DNA of 64,000 bases from Soonwooa sp032078105 (GTDB lineage: Bacteria > Bacteroidota > Bacteroidia > Flavobacteriales > Weeksellaceae): NCBI GenBank assembly GCA_046269235.1, contig JBJZOS010000002.1:124001-188000 (forward strand), in the 5' to 3' direction. Of the stretch, positions 43,232-51,959 are shown piece after piece. The notes beneath the pieces are model-generated. The model made no database searches and was not told the origin of the DNA. It worked only from the letters and a program-made list of their open reading frames with translations. Every line of letters begins with the position of its first letter. The stretch's first letter is position 1. The translations under genes and the position numbers were made by a program.

Positions 43232-45364
43232 ATGAAAAGAATATTTTTAGCACTTACTTTTCTTTTGAGTTTTGCTCAGATGAGAGCAGACGAAGGAATG
43301 TGGCTATTAATGCTTATTAAGCGTCTTAATGGCGTTGACATGCAAAAAGAAGGCCTAAAATTGACGCCTGAAGAAATCTATTCTGTTAACAATTCAAGTC
43401 TTAAAGACGCTATCGTACAATTCGGTGGTGGATGTACGGCAGAAGTTGTATCTAAAGAAGGTTTATTATTCACCAACCACCACTGTGGATATGGTAACAT
43501 CGCTGCGCTTTCTACGCCAGAAAAAGACTATCTAACAAATGGTTTTTGGGCAATGAAGAGAAGTGAAGAACTTCCTGCTAAAGGTCTTTCTGTAAGATTT
43601 TTAGTGAGAATGGATGATGCGACACAAAGAATTACTTCGAAATTGAATAACAAGATGTCTCAAGAAGAGAGAAAAAAAGTTATCGATGCAGAATATAAAG
43701 CAATCCAAGCTGAAAACAGTGAAAACGGAAAATACACGGTAATCGTACGAGATTTCTTTAACGGTAACGAGTTCTATTATTTCGTATATCAAGATTACAA
43801 AGACGTTAGATTAGTTGGTACACCTCCTAACTCTTTAGGAAAATTCGGGGGAGATACAGATAATTGGGAGTGGCCAAGACACACTGCAGATTTCGCAGTA
43901 TTCAGAATATACTCTGATGCTAGTGGAAACCCAGCAGAATATTCTCTCAACAACGTTCCGCTAAAGCCTAAGCATTCTTTACCTGTTTCTCTTAAAGGAT
44001 ATAAGCCTGGTGATTTTGCAATGATCATGGGTTACCCTGGTAGAACCAACCGTTATTTAACATCTTACGGTATTAAGCAAATGGTAGAAAAAGATTATCC
44101 AGCTTGGGTAGAAGCTTCTAAAGTTGCCATGGATGTTATGAAAAAATACATGGACAAAAACCAAGCTGTTAAGTTAGGGTATGCGTCTCAATATGCATCT
44201 GTAGCTAACTATTGGAAAAATAGACAAGGTACAATTGACGCTGTTATCAAAAACGGAACAATTGCTGATAAACAAAAAGTAGAGCAAGCTTACACGCAAT
44301 GGGCAGCGATGCCAGATAATAATGCAACGTACTTCGGAGTTCTTCCTAACATCGAAGCTTATTACAAACAAGTTTCTAACAGAAATGTTGAAAGAAACTA
44401 TATGTCTCAACTTTCTAGAAATGCTAAGTATATAACTATTGCAGCATCTTTAGGCAGCATGCTCAAAACTTATGCTGACCAAGATGACAACGGAAAAGCT
44501 CAAATGAAGCAAAAGGTAACGGACGCTATCGATAGAATGTACGAAACTTTCAATCCTGAATTGGAAGGTAATATGTTAACAGCGATGTTTAACCTTTATC
44601 AATTAAGAGTTAACAAAGAGGTTGCATCTCCTACAATTATGAAGACTGACATCCCTTCTCTTGCTAACGTAGCATTTGCTTCAATCTTTGCTAGCAAAGA
44701 CTCTGCTATGAAATTCTTAAACAACCCGGATAGATTAGCTATCGACGCGGACCCACTTAAGAAAATCGCAGATGCTATTGTTACTGAACAAAAATTAGCT
44801 AGCGAAACTTACGAGAAAGTAGATGATAACTTTGCTAACAACACAAGATTATTCTTAGATGGTTTGAGAAAATCTCAACCCAACAAAAGCTTCTATCCAG
44901 ATGCGAACTCAACAATGAGATTAACTTATGGATCTATCGACACCCTTCCAAAAAGAGCTGATAGAAACTACAAAGGCATCAAAGAAAACTACTACACAAC
45001 TATCGATGGTATGGTTGCTAAGTACAAAAAAGGAGATGAAGAATTTGATCTTCCTACGAAATTGATTAGCCAAGCTAAGAAAAAAGATTTTGGTCAGTAT
45101 GCTGACAAAGACGGTAACCTATACGTTAACTTCTTATCAAACAATGACATTACAGGTGGTAACTCTGGATCTCCAATCTTAGACGCTCATGGTCACCTAA
45201 TCGGACTTGCTTTCGATGGTAACAGTGAAGCTTTGAGTGGTGATATCGTTTTCGAACCTGCATTACAAAGAACCATCAACGTAGATGCGAGATTTGTACT
45301 TTGGGTAATCGACAAATTCTCAGGTGCTGGACATCTTATCAGCGAAATGGAACTTTCAAAATAA
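43232..45364 (+). CDS. S46-family dipeptidyl-peptidase, DPP7-like
   Basis: 710 residues with a signal peptide. Peptidase S46 signatures: first residues of mature chain DEGMWLL, the catalytic His in FTNHHCGYGNIAAL, Asp in GDTDNWEWPRHTADF and Ser in GGNSGSPILDAHG. It removes dipeptides from the N-terminus of peptides in the periplasm. In the specificity region LAFDGNSEALSGD it carries Gly, as in DPP7 (hydrophobic P1), where DPP11 (acidic P1) has Arg; the subtype is thus inferred. Monocistronic with a strong terminator. Confidence 0.95.
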   Translation: MKRIFLALTFLLSFAQMRADEGMWLLMLIKRLNGVDMQKEGLKLTPEEIYSVNNSSLKDAIVQFGGGCTAEVVSKEGLLFTNHHCGYGNIAALSTPEKDYLTNGFWAMKRSEELPAKGLSVRFLVRMDDATQRITSKLNNKMSQEERKKVIDAEYKAIQAENSENGKYTVIVRDFFNGNEFYYFVYQDYKDVRLVGTPPNSLGKFGGDTDNWEWPRHTADFAVFRIYSDASGNPAEYSLNNVPLKPKHSLPVSLKGYKPGDFAMIMGYPGRTNRYLTSYGIKQMVEKDYPAWVEASKVAMDVMKKYMDKNQAVKLGYASQYASVANYWKNRQGTIDAVIKNGTIADKQKVEQAYTQWAAMPDNNATYFGVLPNIEAYYKQVSNRNVERNYMSQLSRNAKYITIAASLGSMLKTYADQDDNGKAQMKQKVTDAIDRMYETFNPELEGNMLTAMFNLYQLRVNKEVASPTIMKTDIPSLANVAFASIFASKDSAMKFLNNPDRLAIDADPLKKIADAIVTEQKLASETYEKVDDNFANNTRLFLDGLRKSQPNKSFYPDANSTMRLTYGSIDTLPKRADRNYKGIKENYYTTIDGMVAKYKKGDEEFDLPTKLISQAKKKDFGQYADKDGNLYVNFLSNNDITGGNSGSPILDAHGHLIGLAFDGNSEALSGDIVFEPALQRTINVDARFVLWVIDKFSGAGHLISEMELSK

Positions 45365-45388
45365 GATGCATAAAAACATAAAACTTAT

Positions 45389-45420
45389 AAAGAGACGCTC
45401 AATTTAGCGTCTCTTTTTTT
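45389..45420 (+). terminator. Intrinsic terminator after the S46 peptidase gene
   Basis: AAAGAGACGCT / AGCGTCTCTTT perfect 11-bp stem, 6-nt loop, then T residues. Confidence 0.9.
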
Positions 45421-45464
45421 GCGATTTTTCTAGAAAAATTGTATTTTGTGCAAAATAGAATTAG

Positions 45465-46532
45465 ATGAAACTCAAACTACACTGGACACACATATTCCCA
45501 ATATTAGCATGGATCTATTATTTTACGGGAATTACAGATAATAACAGTTGGTTTAGTCTAATCGGTGCAAGCCTTCTAATCACGAGTGTACTTTCCGCGG
45601 TACACCATGCAGAAATAGTCGCATTGAAAGTCGGTGAACCTTTCGGCACCATAATTTTGGCACTTGCTATAACAATTATCGAAGTTGCGTTGATTATTTC
45701 TTTGATGATTGCAGGAGGTGATTCTGCCGTAACGCTTGCCAGAGACACTGTTTTTGCCGCAATTATGTTAATATTAAACGGAATTTTAGGCGCCTGTCTT
45801 TTAGTTGGCGGCGCAAAGTTTCATGAGCAATATTTTGCAAGATCATCAGCTAATACAGCTTTGGTAAGCTTGGTTGCGATTTTGGTTTTAACATTGGTTC
45901 TTCCAAATTATACGACAAGTATTAATGCGCCATTGTTTAACAATGCACAGTTAATATTCTTCGCGATAGCTTCTCTTGTCATCTACGGAACTTTCCTGAT
46001 GGTGCAAACCGTACGTCACCGTAATTATTTCTTAGCAGAAGGCGAAGGCGAACATGACAACGTAGTTCCGCCAACCAATACTAATACAATTGTTAGTTTG
46101 GTTTATCTCTTAATTTGTCTCGGCATTGTTGTATTAATGGCGAAAGCACTTTCTCCAAAAATTGAAGAAATTGTACATAATGTGGGCGCTCCCAAATCAC
46201 TAGTCGGTGTTATTATCGCCGCAGTTGTACTATTACCAGAAGGTTTTGCAGCGATAAAAGCTGCACGAAGAAATCATTTGCAAACGAGTCTTAATCTCGC
46301 TTTAGGATCGGCATTAGCGAGTATTGGACTTACGATACCTGCAGTTGCTATTGTCTGTCTAATCTACGATTTCCCTTTGGTGTTAGGACTTGATATCAAG
46401 TCGATGGTGTTAATGGCCCTATCTTTATATATTGTAATGCTCTCTCTCAATCGAGGAAAAACCAACGTCTTGTATGGCGTTGTACTTCTGGTGGTGTTAA
46501 TGGCTTATATTTTCACTGTCATTGTACCCTAA
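45465..46532 (+). CDS. Ca2+/cation:H+ antiporter, ChaA/CaCA family
   Basis: 355 residues with 10-11 membrane helices. The two inverted alpha-repeats are visible: EPFGTIILALAITIIEVALI and LLPEGFAAIKAARRNHLQTS followed by LGSALASIGLTIPAVA. Such proteins exchange Ca2+, Na+ or K+ for protons in the inner membrane. The spacing to the acetyltransferase gene downstream is 2 nt. Confidence 0.9.
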   Translation: MKLKLHWTHIFPILAWIYYFTGITDNNSWFSLIGASLLITSVLSAVHHAEIVALKVGEPFGTIILALAITIIEVALIISLMIAGGDSAVTLARDTVFAAIMLILNGILGACLLVGGAKFHEQYFARSSANTALVSLVAILVLTLVLPNYTTSINAPLFNNAQLIFFAIASLVIYGTFLMVQTVRHRNYFLAEGEGEHDNVVPPTNTNTIVSLVYLLICLGIVVLMAKALSPKIEEIVHNVGAPKSLVGVIIAAVVLLPEGFAAIKAARRNHLQTSLNLALGSALASIGLTIPAVAIVCLIYDFPLVLGLDIKSMVLMALSLYIVMLSLNRGKTNVLYGVVLLVVLMAYIFTVIVP

Positions 46533-46534
46533 CG

Positions 46535-47053
46535 ATGAGTTACAAAAGTTTTGAAACCGAAAGGCTTATTCTAAAACCAACAGATTTAGAAGATATCGAT
46601 TTTATTTTTGAATTGATGAACACGCCAAAATGGATCGAATATATAGGCGATCGAAATATCAAAACCCAAGACGACGCTAAGCAATACATCATTAACCGAC
46701 ATCTACCAAATTTTGAAAACAATGGCTTCGGAAGTTATACTTTAATATTAAAAGAAAACGGAAGCAAAATTGGTTCGAGTGGACTTTTTAAAAGAGAAAG
46801 CCTTGAGGTTGTCGATATTGGATTTGCTTTTCTACCAGAATATGAAGGTAAAGCTTATGGCTACGAATCTTCAAAGAAAATTTTGGAAGCTGCAAAAAAT
46901 GATTTTGGATTAAAAAAAGTTTCTGCCATTACACTTCCAAACAATATTGCGTCTCAAAAACTTATCGAAAAACTGGGTTTGAGTTATCAAAAAATGGTGA
47001 AACCTTTTGCTGAAGATGACGAAGAACTAATGTATTACGAAATGGATTTGTAG
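46535..47053 (+). CDS. GNAT-family N-acetyltransferase (RimJ/RimL type)
   Basis: 172 residues. Starts FETERLILKPTDLEDIDFIF, typical of RimJ/RimL-like GNATs, with the acetyl-CoA motif region VVDIGFAFLPEYEGKAYGYE and the conserved LPNNIASQKLIEKLGLS. The substrate cannot be told. It is transcribed with the antiporter (2-nt gap). Confidence 0.9.
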   Translation: MSYKSFETERLILKPTDLEDIDFIFELMNTPKWIEYIGDRNIKTQDDAKQYIINRHLPNFENNGFGSYTLILKENGSKIGSSGLFKRESLEVVDIGFAFLPEYEGKAYGYESSKKILEAAKNDFGLKKVSAITLPNNIASQKLIEKLGLSYQKMVKPFAEDDEELMYYEMDL

Positions 47054-47085
47054 TTTTATAAATTCTACTGTTAAAAGATCTTCTA

Positions 47086-47280
47086 AGAACACGGAATCTG
47101 CGTGAGGGCGAAGCGCATTGTTGGAGCTCTTTATTGTGGTAGCTTCGGGTGGGCGAAGGCACCACAATAAAAGCGACTGCGTGTAGACCGACCCTTTGGT
47201 TTTGGCGGCGGGGAAACCTCATAGATTTTCAAAAACCTATGAAATTTTAGCCAAGGGAAAACAGAGGGGCACGCCCATAT
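47086..47280. repeat. Structured G+C-rich intergenic element (repeat or RNA)
   Basis: A ~190-nt block of nested inverted repeats: TTTATTGTGGT...ACCACAATAAA (perfect 11 bp, enclosing GCTTCG/CGAAG), TCATAG-A-TTTT...AAAA-C-CTATGA, and outer GCGTG...CACGC. No open frame of note. It differs in composition from its neighbours. It may be a mobile repeat of another family than copies 1-4, or a structured RNA. Confidence 0.5.
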
Positions 47281-47281
47281 T

Positions 47282-47731
47282 TTAAGATTCTAAAATCTGC
47301 GCAGCGTGATCTTTTGTTTTTACTTTTTCGATAACTTCTGTACAAATGGAATTTTCGTCAAATACAAAAGTCGTTCTGACAATACCCATAAACTCGCGTC
47401 CCATAAATTTCTTAAGTTGCCAAACACCGAATTTCTCGATAATATCGCGATTTTCGTCGGCTAATAAATCGAAAGGCAATTCGTTTTTAGTTGCAAAATT
47501 AAGTTGACGCTTTTCGGAATCAGCACTAACGCCTAGTAATTGATAACCTTGTTTTTTCAGCACCGTATAATTGTCGCGAAGATTGCAAGCTTCTGCTGTA
47601 CAACCTGGCGTACTTGCCTTTGGATAAAAAAAAACAACTAATTTTTCACCTTTGAAATCGGTAGACTTAATGACTTTTCCGTTTTGATTTTTAGCTTCGA
47701 ACTCAGGAAGCGCATCACCTACATTCAACAT
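47282..47731 (-). CDS. bcp: Thioredoxin-dependent thiol peroxidase (Bcp/PrxQ)
   Basis: 149 residues from the ATG at 47729-47731. The frame is open far upstream, but that part lies antisense to nth. The peroxidatic and resolving cysteines are in STPGCTAEACNLRDN (CxxxxC, PrxQ type). It reduces H2O2 and organic peroxides in the cytoplasm using thioredoxin. It is divergent from nth with only 28 nt between the start codons. Confidence 0.93.
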   Translation of the reverse strand: MLNVGDALPEFEAKNQNGKVIKSTDFKGEKLVVFFYPKASTPGCTAEACNLRDNYTVLKKQGYQLLGVSADSEKRQLNFATKNELPFDLLADENRDIIEKFGVWQLKKFMGREFMGIVRTTFVFDENSICTEVIEKVKTKDHAAQILES

Positions 47732-47743
47732 TTCTTTTTTGTG

Positions 47744-47751
47744 TAAATTTA
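47744..47751. promoter_or_regulatory. Symmetric -7-like element shared by bcp and nth
   Basis: TAAATTTA within GTAAATTTAC reads the same on both strands and matches TAnnTTTG at 7 of 8 positions in each direction. It is the only such element in the 28-nt gap. Confidence 0.45.
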
Positions 47752-47759
47752 CGACCATT

Positions 47760-48380
47760 ATGACAAAAAAGCAAAGAGCCCAAGTCGTCCTGGACGAACT
47801 GGAAAAATTATATCCAGTGCAACCAATCCCGTTGCACCACACAGATCCATTCACTCTCCTAGTAGCCGTTGCGTTGTCTGCACAGACGACAGACAAAAAG
47901 GTTAACGAAATTTCGCCTGCATTATTCGAAATTGCCGGAACGCCACAACGCATGGCAAAATTGGAAGAATGGGAAATAAAAGAACTCATTAAAGAAATCG
48001 GCCTTAGCAATACCAAAGCGAAGAATCTAAAAAAAATGTCGGAACTTTTGTTAGAACGTCACAATGGTGAAGTCCCACAGACTTTTGAAGAATTGGAAGC
48101 TTTGCCTGGCGTGGGACACAAAACGGCTTCGGTTGTTATGAGCCAAGCTTTTGGAGTGCCAGCTTTTCCTGTCGACACGCACATTCATCGCCTTATGAAA
48201 CAATGGAAATTGACAGAAGGTAAAAATGTTGTCCAAACTGAAAATGACGCTAAAAAACTGTGGCCAGAAAGCACTTGGAACAAGCTTCACCTTCAGATTA
48301 TTTTCTATGGGAGAGAATATTCGCCAGCACGAGGAAAAGGCGAAAAAGATTTTATCACGACAATGCTTTTTGAGAAGTAA
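47760..48380 (+). CDS. nth: Endonuclease III lacking the C-terminal iron-sulfur cysteines
   Basis: 206 residues from the ATG at 47760. DNA glycosylase/AP lyase for oxidised pyrimidines. The helix-hairpin-helix LEALPGVGHKTASVVMSQAF with the catalytic Lys and the catalytic Asp in FPVDTHIHRL are intact. The usual C-terminal Cx6Cx2Cx5C [4Fe-4S] motif is absent: the chain ends FYGREYSPARGKGEKDFITT and has no cysteine there. I recall similar endings in other flavobacteria, so this is likely lineage-typical, not damage. Confidence 0.92.
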   Translation: MTKKQRAQVVLDELEKLYPVQPIPLHHTDPFTLLVAVALSAQTTDKKVNEISPALFEIAGTPQRMAKLEEWEIKELIKEIGLSNTKAKNLKKMSELLLERHNGEVPQTFEELEALPGVGHKTASVVMSQAFGVPAFPVDTHIHRLMKQWKLTEGKNVVQTENDAKKLWPESTWNKLHLQIIFYGREYSPARGKGEKDFITTMLFEK

Positions 48381-48384
48381 AATA

Positions 48385-48419
48385 CCAGAGGCGCCGAATC
48401 TCCGATTCGGCGCCTCTGG
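48385..48419. terminator. Perfect 16-bp G+C-rich hairpin between convergent genes
   Basis: CCAGAGGCGCCGAATC / GATTCGGCGCCTCTGG with a 3-nt loop. There is no proper T-run on either side, so it is either a terminator of unusual form or a repeat element. It lies between the convergent nth and DUF885 genes. Confidence 0.6.
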
Positions 48420-48436
48420 ATTATAACATCAATTAT

Positions 48437-50248
48437 TTATTTTTGTTTTTTAGACCAAAGATTCATTTTACGATCTAAGACTTCTAATGGCAAACAACCT
48501 TGGCTAAGCACTTCGTCATGGAAAGCTGCAATATTAAATTTCTTGCCCAATTGTTTTTGGTATTTGTCACGAAGTTCACGGATTTTTAACGCACCGATTT
48601 TATAACTTAAAGCTTGACCAGGCATCGCCATATATCGTTCAACTTCTGCTATTGCACCAGCTTGGTCATAAGCGACATTACTCAAGAAGTATTTAATCGC
48701 TTCCTCACGATTCATCTGCCCAGTATGCAAACCTGTATCAATCACCAAACGTACGGCGCGTAACATTTCGTCACTTAAAGAACCCATTTTTTGGTAAGGA
48801 TCGGTATAAAGTCCAAATTCAGGACCCAAAGATTCGCAATACAACGCCCAACCTTCACCATACGCGCCTAGCCATCCAAATCGCATGAATTTTGGCAACT
48901 TGGTATTTTCTTGTTGTAATGAAACTTGATAATGATGTCCAGGAATGGCTTCGTGTAAGAATAAAGATTCCATACCTGAGGTTACATTAAATTTTTTAGG
49001 ATCAGGAATCGGAATATAAAAAATCCCTGGACGCTTGCCATCTGGCGTGCCTTGCATATATTCTGCACTAGCACTCGCTTCACGGAACTTTTCGGTTTGA
49101 CGAATCTCAAAAGGTGTTTTGGGGGTTACATTAAACATTGTCTGAAGCTTTGGTGTAATTTTGTCCAAAATTGCTTGAAAACCATCCAAAATCTCTTTGG
49201 AAGTTTTGTAAGGCATCGCCTTTGGATCTTGTTTTACGAAACTTAAAAACTCTTCCAAACTTCCTTTGAAACCTACTTTATTCTTGACAACATCCATTTC
49301 TTTACGGATTCTCTCCACTTCTTTAAGACCTAAAGTATGGATATCTTCTGGTGTTTTATCAGTTGTTGTCCAACTTTTAACATAGTATTTATAAATATTA
49401 TCACCAGAAGGAAGCGCATTGTAACCATCTGTCAATCTAGCTTTCGGAAGATATTCATCTTTTAAAAACGTATGCATTTTTATATATGCAGGGACAATTT
49501 TACTTTTAATCGCTTCTTGATAAAGTTTCGCATATTTATTAGCGGCAACAGGTTTAAAGTTTTGTGGCAAATTTTTAATTGGACCAAAGAAAATGTTTTT
49601 ATTAAAATACAAAGTATTAATCTCCTCAGCCGCCATTTGGTCAATCATTTTAACAACTAAAGCTCGAGGAAGGACAACTCCTTTTGACATCCCAGTTCTG
49701 AAATTTGTAATCGCCGCGTCCATCCAAAGCGGAAACTGATCCATACGCTTTAGCCAGTTTTCATAATCTAATTCGGTTTTGAATGGCTGACTTCCTTTGC
49801 CACTTCCAAACAACGGAAACTCCAACGGCAAACCAGAAAACTGCGTGAACGGAATATATTCTGGATGATAAACATAACGTTCTACCTTATCTTTAAGCGT
49901 CGCATCTAGAACATCATATACCACTTTATTTTCATCCGAAAGTCCATCATAATCGACTTGCTTTAGCTGTTTTTGTACATCGTTATAAAAAGAAATTTCG
50001 TTCGAAATAAACTCTGGTGAAATATTAATTGGCAATTGATCATTGTACAAACTATCACCCTGCGCTGTGGACTCCAAAGGATACATCTTGAGATATTCCT
50101 CATAATATTTATCAGCGATGTCGGTTAGGTTAAAACCTTTATTGGGTTGATCTTGAACTTTCTGCATAGGCGAATCATTCTTTTTGCAAGAGCTCGCAGC
50201 AACAAGTATCAAAAGACCAAGACTTATGTTAACTAATATTTTCTTCAT
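48437..50248 (-). CDS. DUF885-family putative metallopeptidase lipoprotein
   Basis: 603 residues from the ATG at 50246-50248; the frame is open 9 codons further, but the signal peptide MKKILVNISLGLLILVAASS then CKK fixes this start. DUF885 signatures: LFLHEAIPGHHYQVSLQ (HExxxGHH-like zinc site) and GWALYCESLGPEFGLY with MLRAVRLVIDTGLH. Members are thought to be secreted zinc carboxypeptidases. It is a single gene on its strand. Confidence 0.9.
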   Translation of the reverse strand: MKKILVNISLGLLILVAASSCKKNDSPMQKVQDQPNKGFNLTDIADKYYEEYLKMYPLESTAQGDSLYNDQLPINISPEFISNEISFYNDVQKQLKQVDYDGLSDENKVVYDVLDATLKDKVERYVYHPEYIPFTQFSGLPLEFPLFGSGKGSQPFKTELDYENWLKRMDQFPLWMDAAITNFRTGMSKGVVLPRALVVKMIDQMAAEEINTLYFNKNIFFGPIKNLPQNFKPVAANKYAKLYQEAIKSKIVPAYIKMHTFLKDEYLPKARLTDGYNALPSGDNIYKYYVKSWTTTDKTPEDIHTLGLKEVERIRKEMDVVKNKVGFKGSLEEFLSFVKQDPKAMPYKTSKEILDGFQAILDKITPKLQTMFNVTPKTPFEIRQTEKFREASASAEYMQGTPDGKRPGIFYIPIPDPKKFNVTSGMESLFLHEAIPGHHYQVSLQQENTKLPKFMRFGWLGAYGEGWALYCESLGPEFGLYTDPYQKMGSLSDEMLRAVRLVIDTGLHTGQMNREEAIKYFLSNVAYDQAGAIAEVERYMAMPGQALSYKIGALKIRELRDKYQKQLGKKFNIAAFHDEVLSQGCLPLEVLDRKMNLWSKKQK

Positions 50249-50359
50249 ATGATAAATTGGACTTATAGCTAACAAAATTAACGAAATCTCATAACTTTTT
50301 AATTATAATACTTAATGTAAAATTTTAAAACAAAAATTTTCCCAGTTAAATCAATTTTT

Positions 50360-50367
50360 TATCTTTG
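50360..50367 (+). promoter_or_regulatory. -7 promoter element of the 50418 gene
   Basis: TATCTTTG, a perfect TAnnTTTG match, 50 nt before the ATG. Confidence 0.6.
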
Positions 50368-50417
50368 TTCTAATACAATAATCAATTTTAAAACAAACAA
50401 CATTAGTAAACCTTACA

Positions 50418-50876
50418 ATGAAAGGGCTATTAAAAATTTATCATCCGGATGAAACTTTAAAATATCACATCCAGAACACGTATTGCAAAGCAGTCTATAA
50501 CAATTCGTTAAACACTTTGGAAGTTGAAATCATTACGGATGACTCTCTAGATCATGTAGATGACGATTCGCTTCAGTACAATTTTCCACAATTGTCGTTC
50601 AAAGTTTCCGACTTTCCAATTAACTCGGAAAATCTTCAAAATCAAAGTTTTAAAATCGATGATAACGACGATGTAGTCTATACGGAAGTTGATCTGTTCG
50701 ACGACGAAGATGCTTATCTCTATGACAATGAATTAAGCTTTGACCTTAACGAAAATGGCGAGTTACAACTTTTTTGGCAAGGCGAAATCGATGACTTCTA
50801 CACAAGTAGCGACGAGACGATTCCCTTTAAGCTAAAATGTCATTTCAAACAAGATGACATCGAAGTTGATGACTAG
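50418..50876 (+). CDS. Very acidic cytoplasmic protein, unknown function
   Basis: 152 residues without signal or membrane segment. Asp and Glu dominate, in runs such as DDSLDHVDDD, DDNDDV and FDDEDAYLYDN, while the pattern of alternating hydrophobics suggests a beta-rich domain (LKIYHPDETLKYHIQNTYCK; FKLKCHFKQDD). No family recognised. It lies upstream of the TonB-ExbB operon, separated by a hairpin that is only 17 nt from the tonB-like ATG, so co-transcription with partial termination is possible. Confidence 0.65.
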   Translation: MKGLLKIYHPDETLKYHIQNTYCKAVYNNSLNTLEVEIITDDSLDHVDDDSLQYNFPQLSFKVSDFPINSENLQNQSFKIDDNDDVVYTEVDLFDDEDAYLYDNELSFDLNENGELQLFWQGEIDDFYTSSDETIPFKLKCHFKQDDIEVDD

Positions 50877-50901
50877 TCGATAATTTAACCTAATAATATA
50901 A

Positions 50902-50955
50902 AACCTATCTAACTCGTTATAGTAACAATTTATAACGACAGATAGGCTTTTCTGT
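50902..50955 (+). terminator. Two-part hairpin between the acidic protein gene and the TonB operon
   Basis: The outer stem (roughly AACCTATCT with AGATAGGCTT) and inner stem (CGTTATA with TATAACG) are followed by TTTTCTG. It is either a terminator or, given its closeness to the next start, a leader attenuator. Confidence 0.6.
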
Positions 50956-50972
50956 AATAAAACCAAAAGTAA

Positions 50973-51902
50973 ATGTATCAAGATCTAGACGACATAGTAT
51001 TTGAAGACCGACATAAAGCTTACGGCGCTTATGCTTTGCGTAAACATTATGACCATACACTTACTAAGGCTTTATTAATAGGTGTTTCCGTATTTTTATT
51101 ATTGTTCTTACTATTCTTTTCAGGAGTAAAAGCGCCCTATGACAAAAAAAATGAGCACGAAGACATGGTACAAATGGATGTTACCAATATGCTCATTAAT
51201 TTTGGAGACAACACCAACGGAAAAGGCATCGAAGAACCTAAAAAATCAGAATCTAGCCCTGCTCCGCTCGAGGAAAAACACCACGAAGAGATTGCAGAAA
51301 TCGAACAACCAAGCATCGAAAAAGCAGACAAACCAATTCCTGAAAATACAGTCCCTGTCCCGACAAGAGAAAAAGCAGTTGTTGTCACACCAAAAGCGTC
51401 TAAAGCCGATAAAAAAGCAAAAACAAATACGACGTCTATTGTGGCTGCTAAATCTGATGCAGCACCAAAAACAAAAGGTCCAATAAAGAAAGAAGCAGGA
51501 ACTGGCGACGGACGAGGTAACGCCGCCATTGGAAGCCTACTTGCAGGACGAGGCACAAAAGGATCAAGCCAAGGTACTGGTTCTGGTAGTGGGAATGCCG
51601 GCGACCCACTTGGAGGCGCAGGAGATGGCGACAGCAAAATTGGAGTTGATCGTAAACTGGTTAGTTTTATCCCCGGAACTATGGGACGTGGTGGCGCACA
51701 GCCAAAACATGATTGTTCTGGATCTGGAAGCATAAATATTGCCTACACAGTTGACAAAGCCGGAAATGTTATTTCTGCGTCGCGAGCTGGAGGCGTTTCG
51801 GATCCCTGCGTTGTGGCGACTTCCATTAAATGGGTGAAGCAATATGTGAAAGCGGAAAAATCTTCGGTGTCATCAAAAGGAACTTATAAAATCGTGTTCT
51901 AA
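50973..51902 (+). CDS. TonB-like energy transducer, first copy
   Basis: 309 residues. Short cytoplasmic N-terminus typical of Bacteroidetes TonB (VFEDRHKAYGAYALRKHY), one membrane helix (ALLIGVSVFLLLFLLFFSGV), a long Pro/Lys/Glu/Gly-rich periplasmic spacer, then an ~85-residue C-terminal domain with FIPGTMG, C...TVDKAGNV and SDPC...GTYKIVF. TonB proteins pass proton-motive force from ExbBD to outer-membrane receptors. The C-terminal domain is about half identical to that of the gene at 52600-53244 and has a pair of cysteines. Followed by the ExbB-like gene after 57 nt. Confidence 0.8.
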   Translation: MYQDLDDIVFEDRHKAYGAYALRKHYDHTLTKALLIGVSVFLLLFLLFFSGVKAPYDKKNEHEDMVQMDVTNMLINFGDNTNGKGIEEPKKSESSPAPLEEKHHEEIAEIEQPSIEKADKPIPENTVPVPTREKAVVVTPKASKADKKAKTNTTSIVAAKSDAAPKTKGPIKKEAGTGDGRGNAAIGSLLAGRGTKGSSQGTGSGSGNAGDPLGGAGDGDSKIGVDRKLVSFIPGTMGRGGAQPKHDCSGSGSINIAYTVDKAGNVISASRAGGVSDPCVVATSIKWVKQYVKAEKSSVSSKGTYKIVF

Positions 51903-51959
51903 ATTTCTTTAACATCTAATAATAACCTAACTTTAACGTCATAAATTTTTTAAAATCAA

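Noticed and set aside
47732..48016. N-terminal extension of bcp
   Set aside because: It is antisense to the start of nth, and the conserved peroxiredoxin begins at MLNVGD (47731).
51137..51733. A 198-codon minus-strand open frame within the first TonB-like gene
   Set aside because: It is antisense to a protein with a low-complexity Pro/Gly/Lys spacer, which leaves the opposite frame open by composition; no family or promoter fits.
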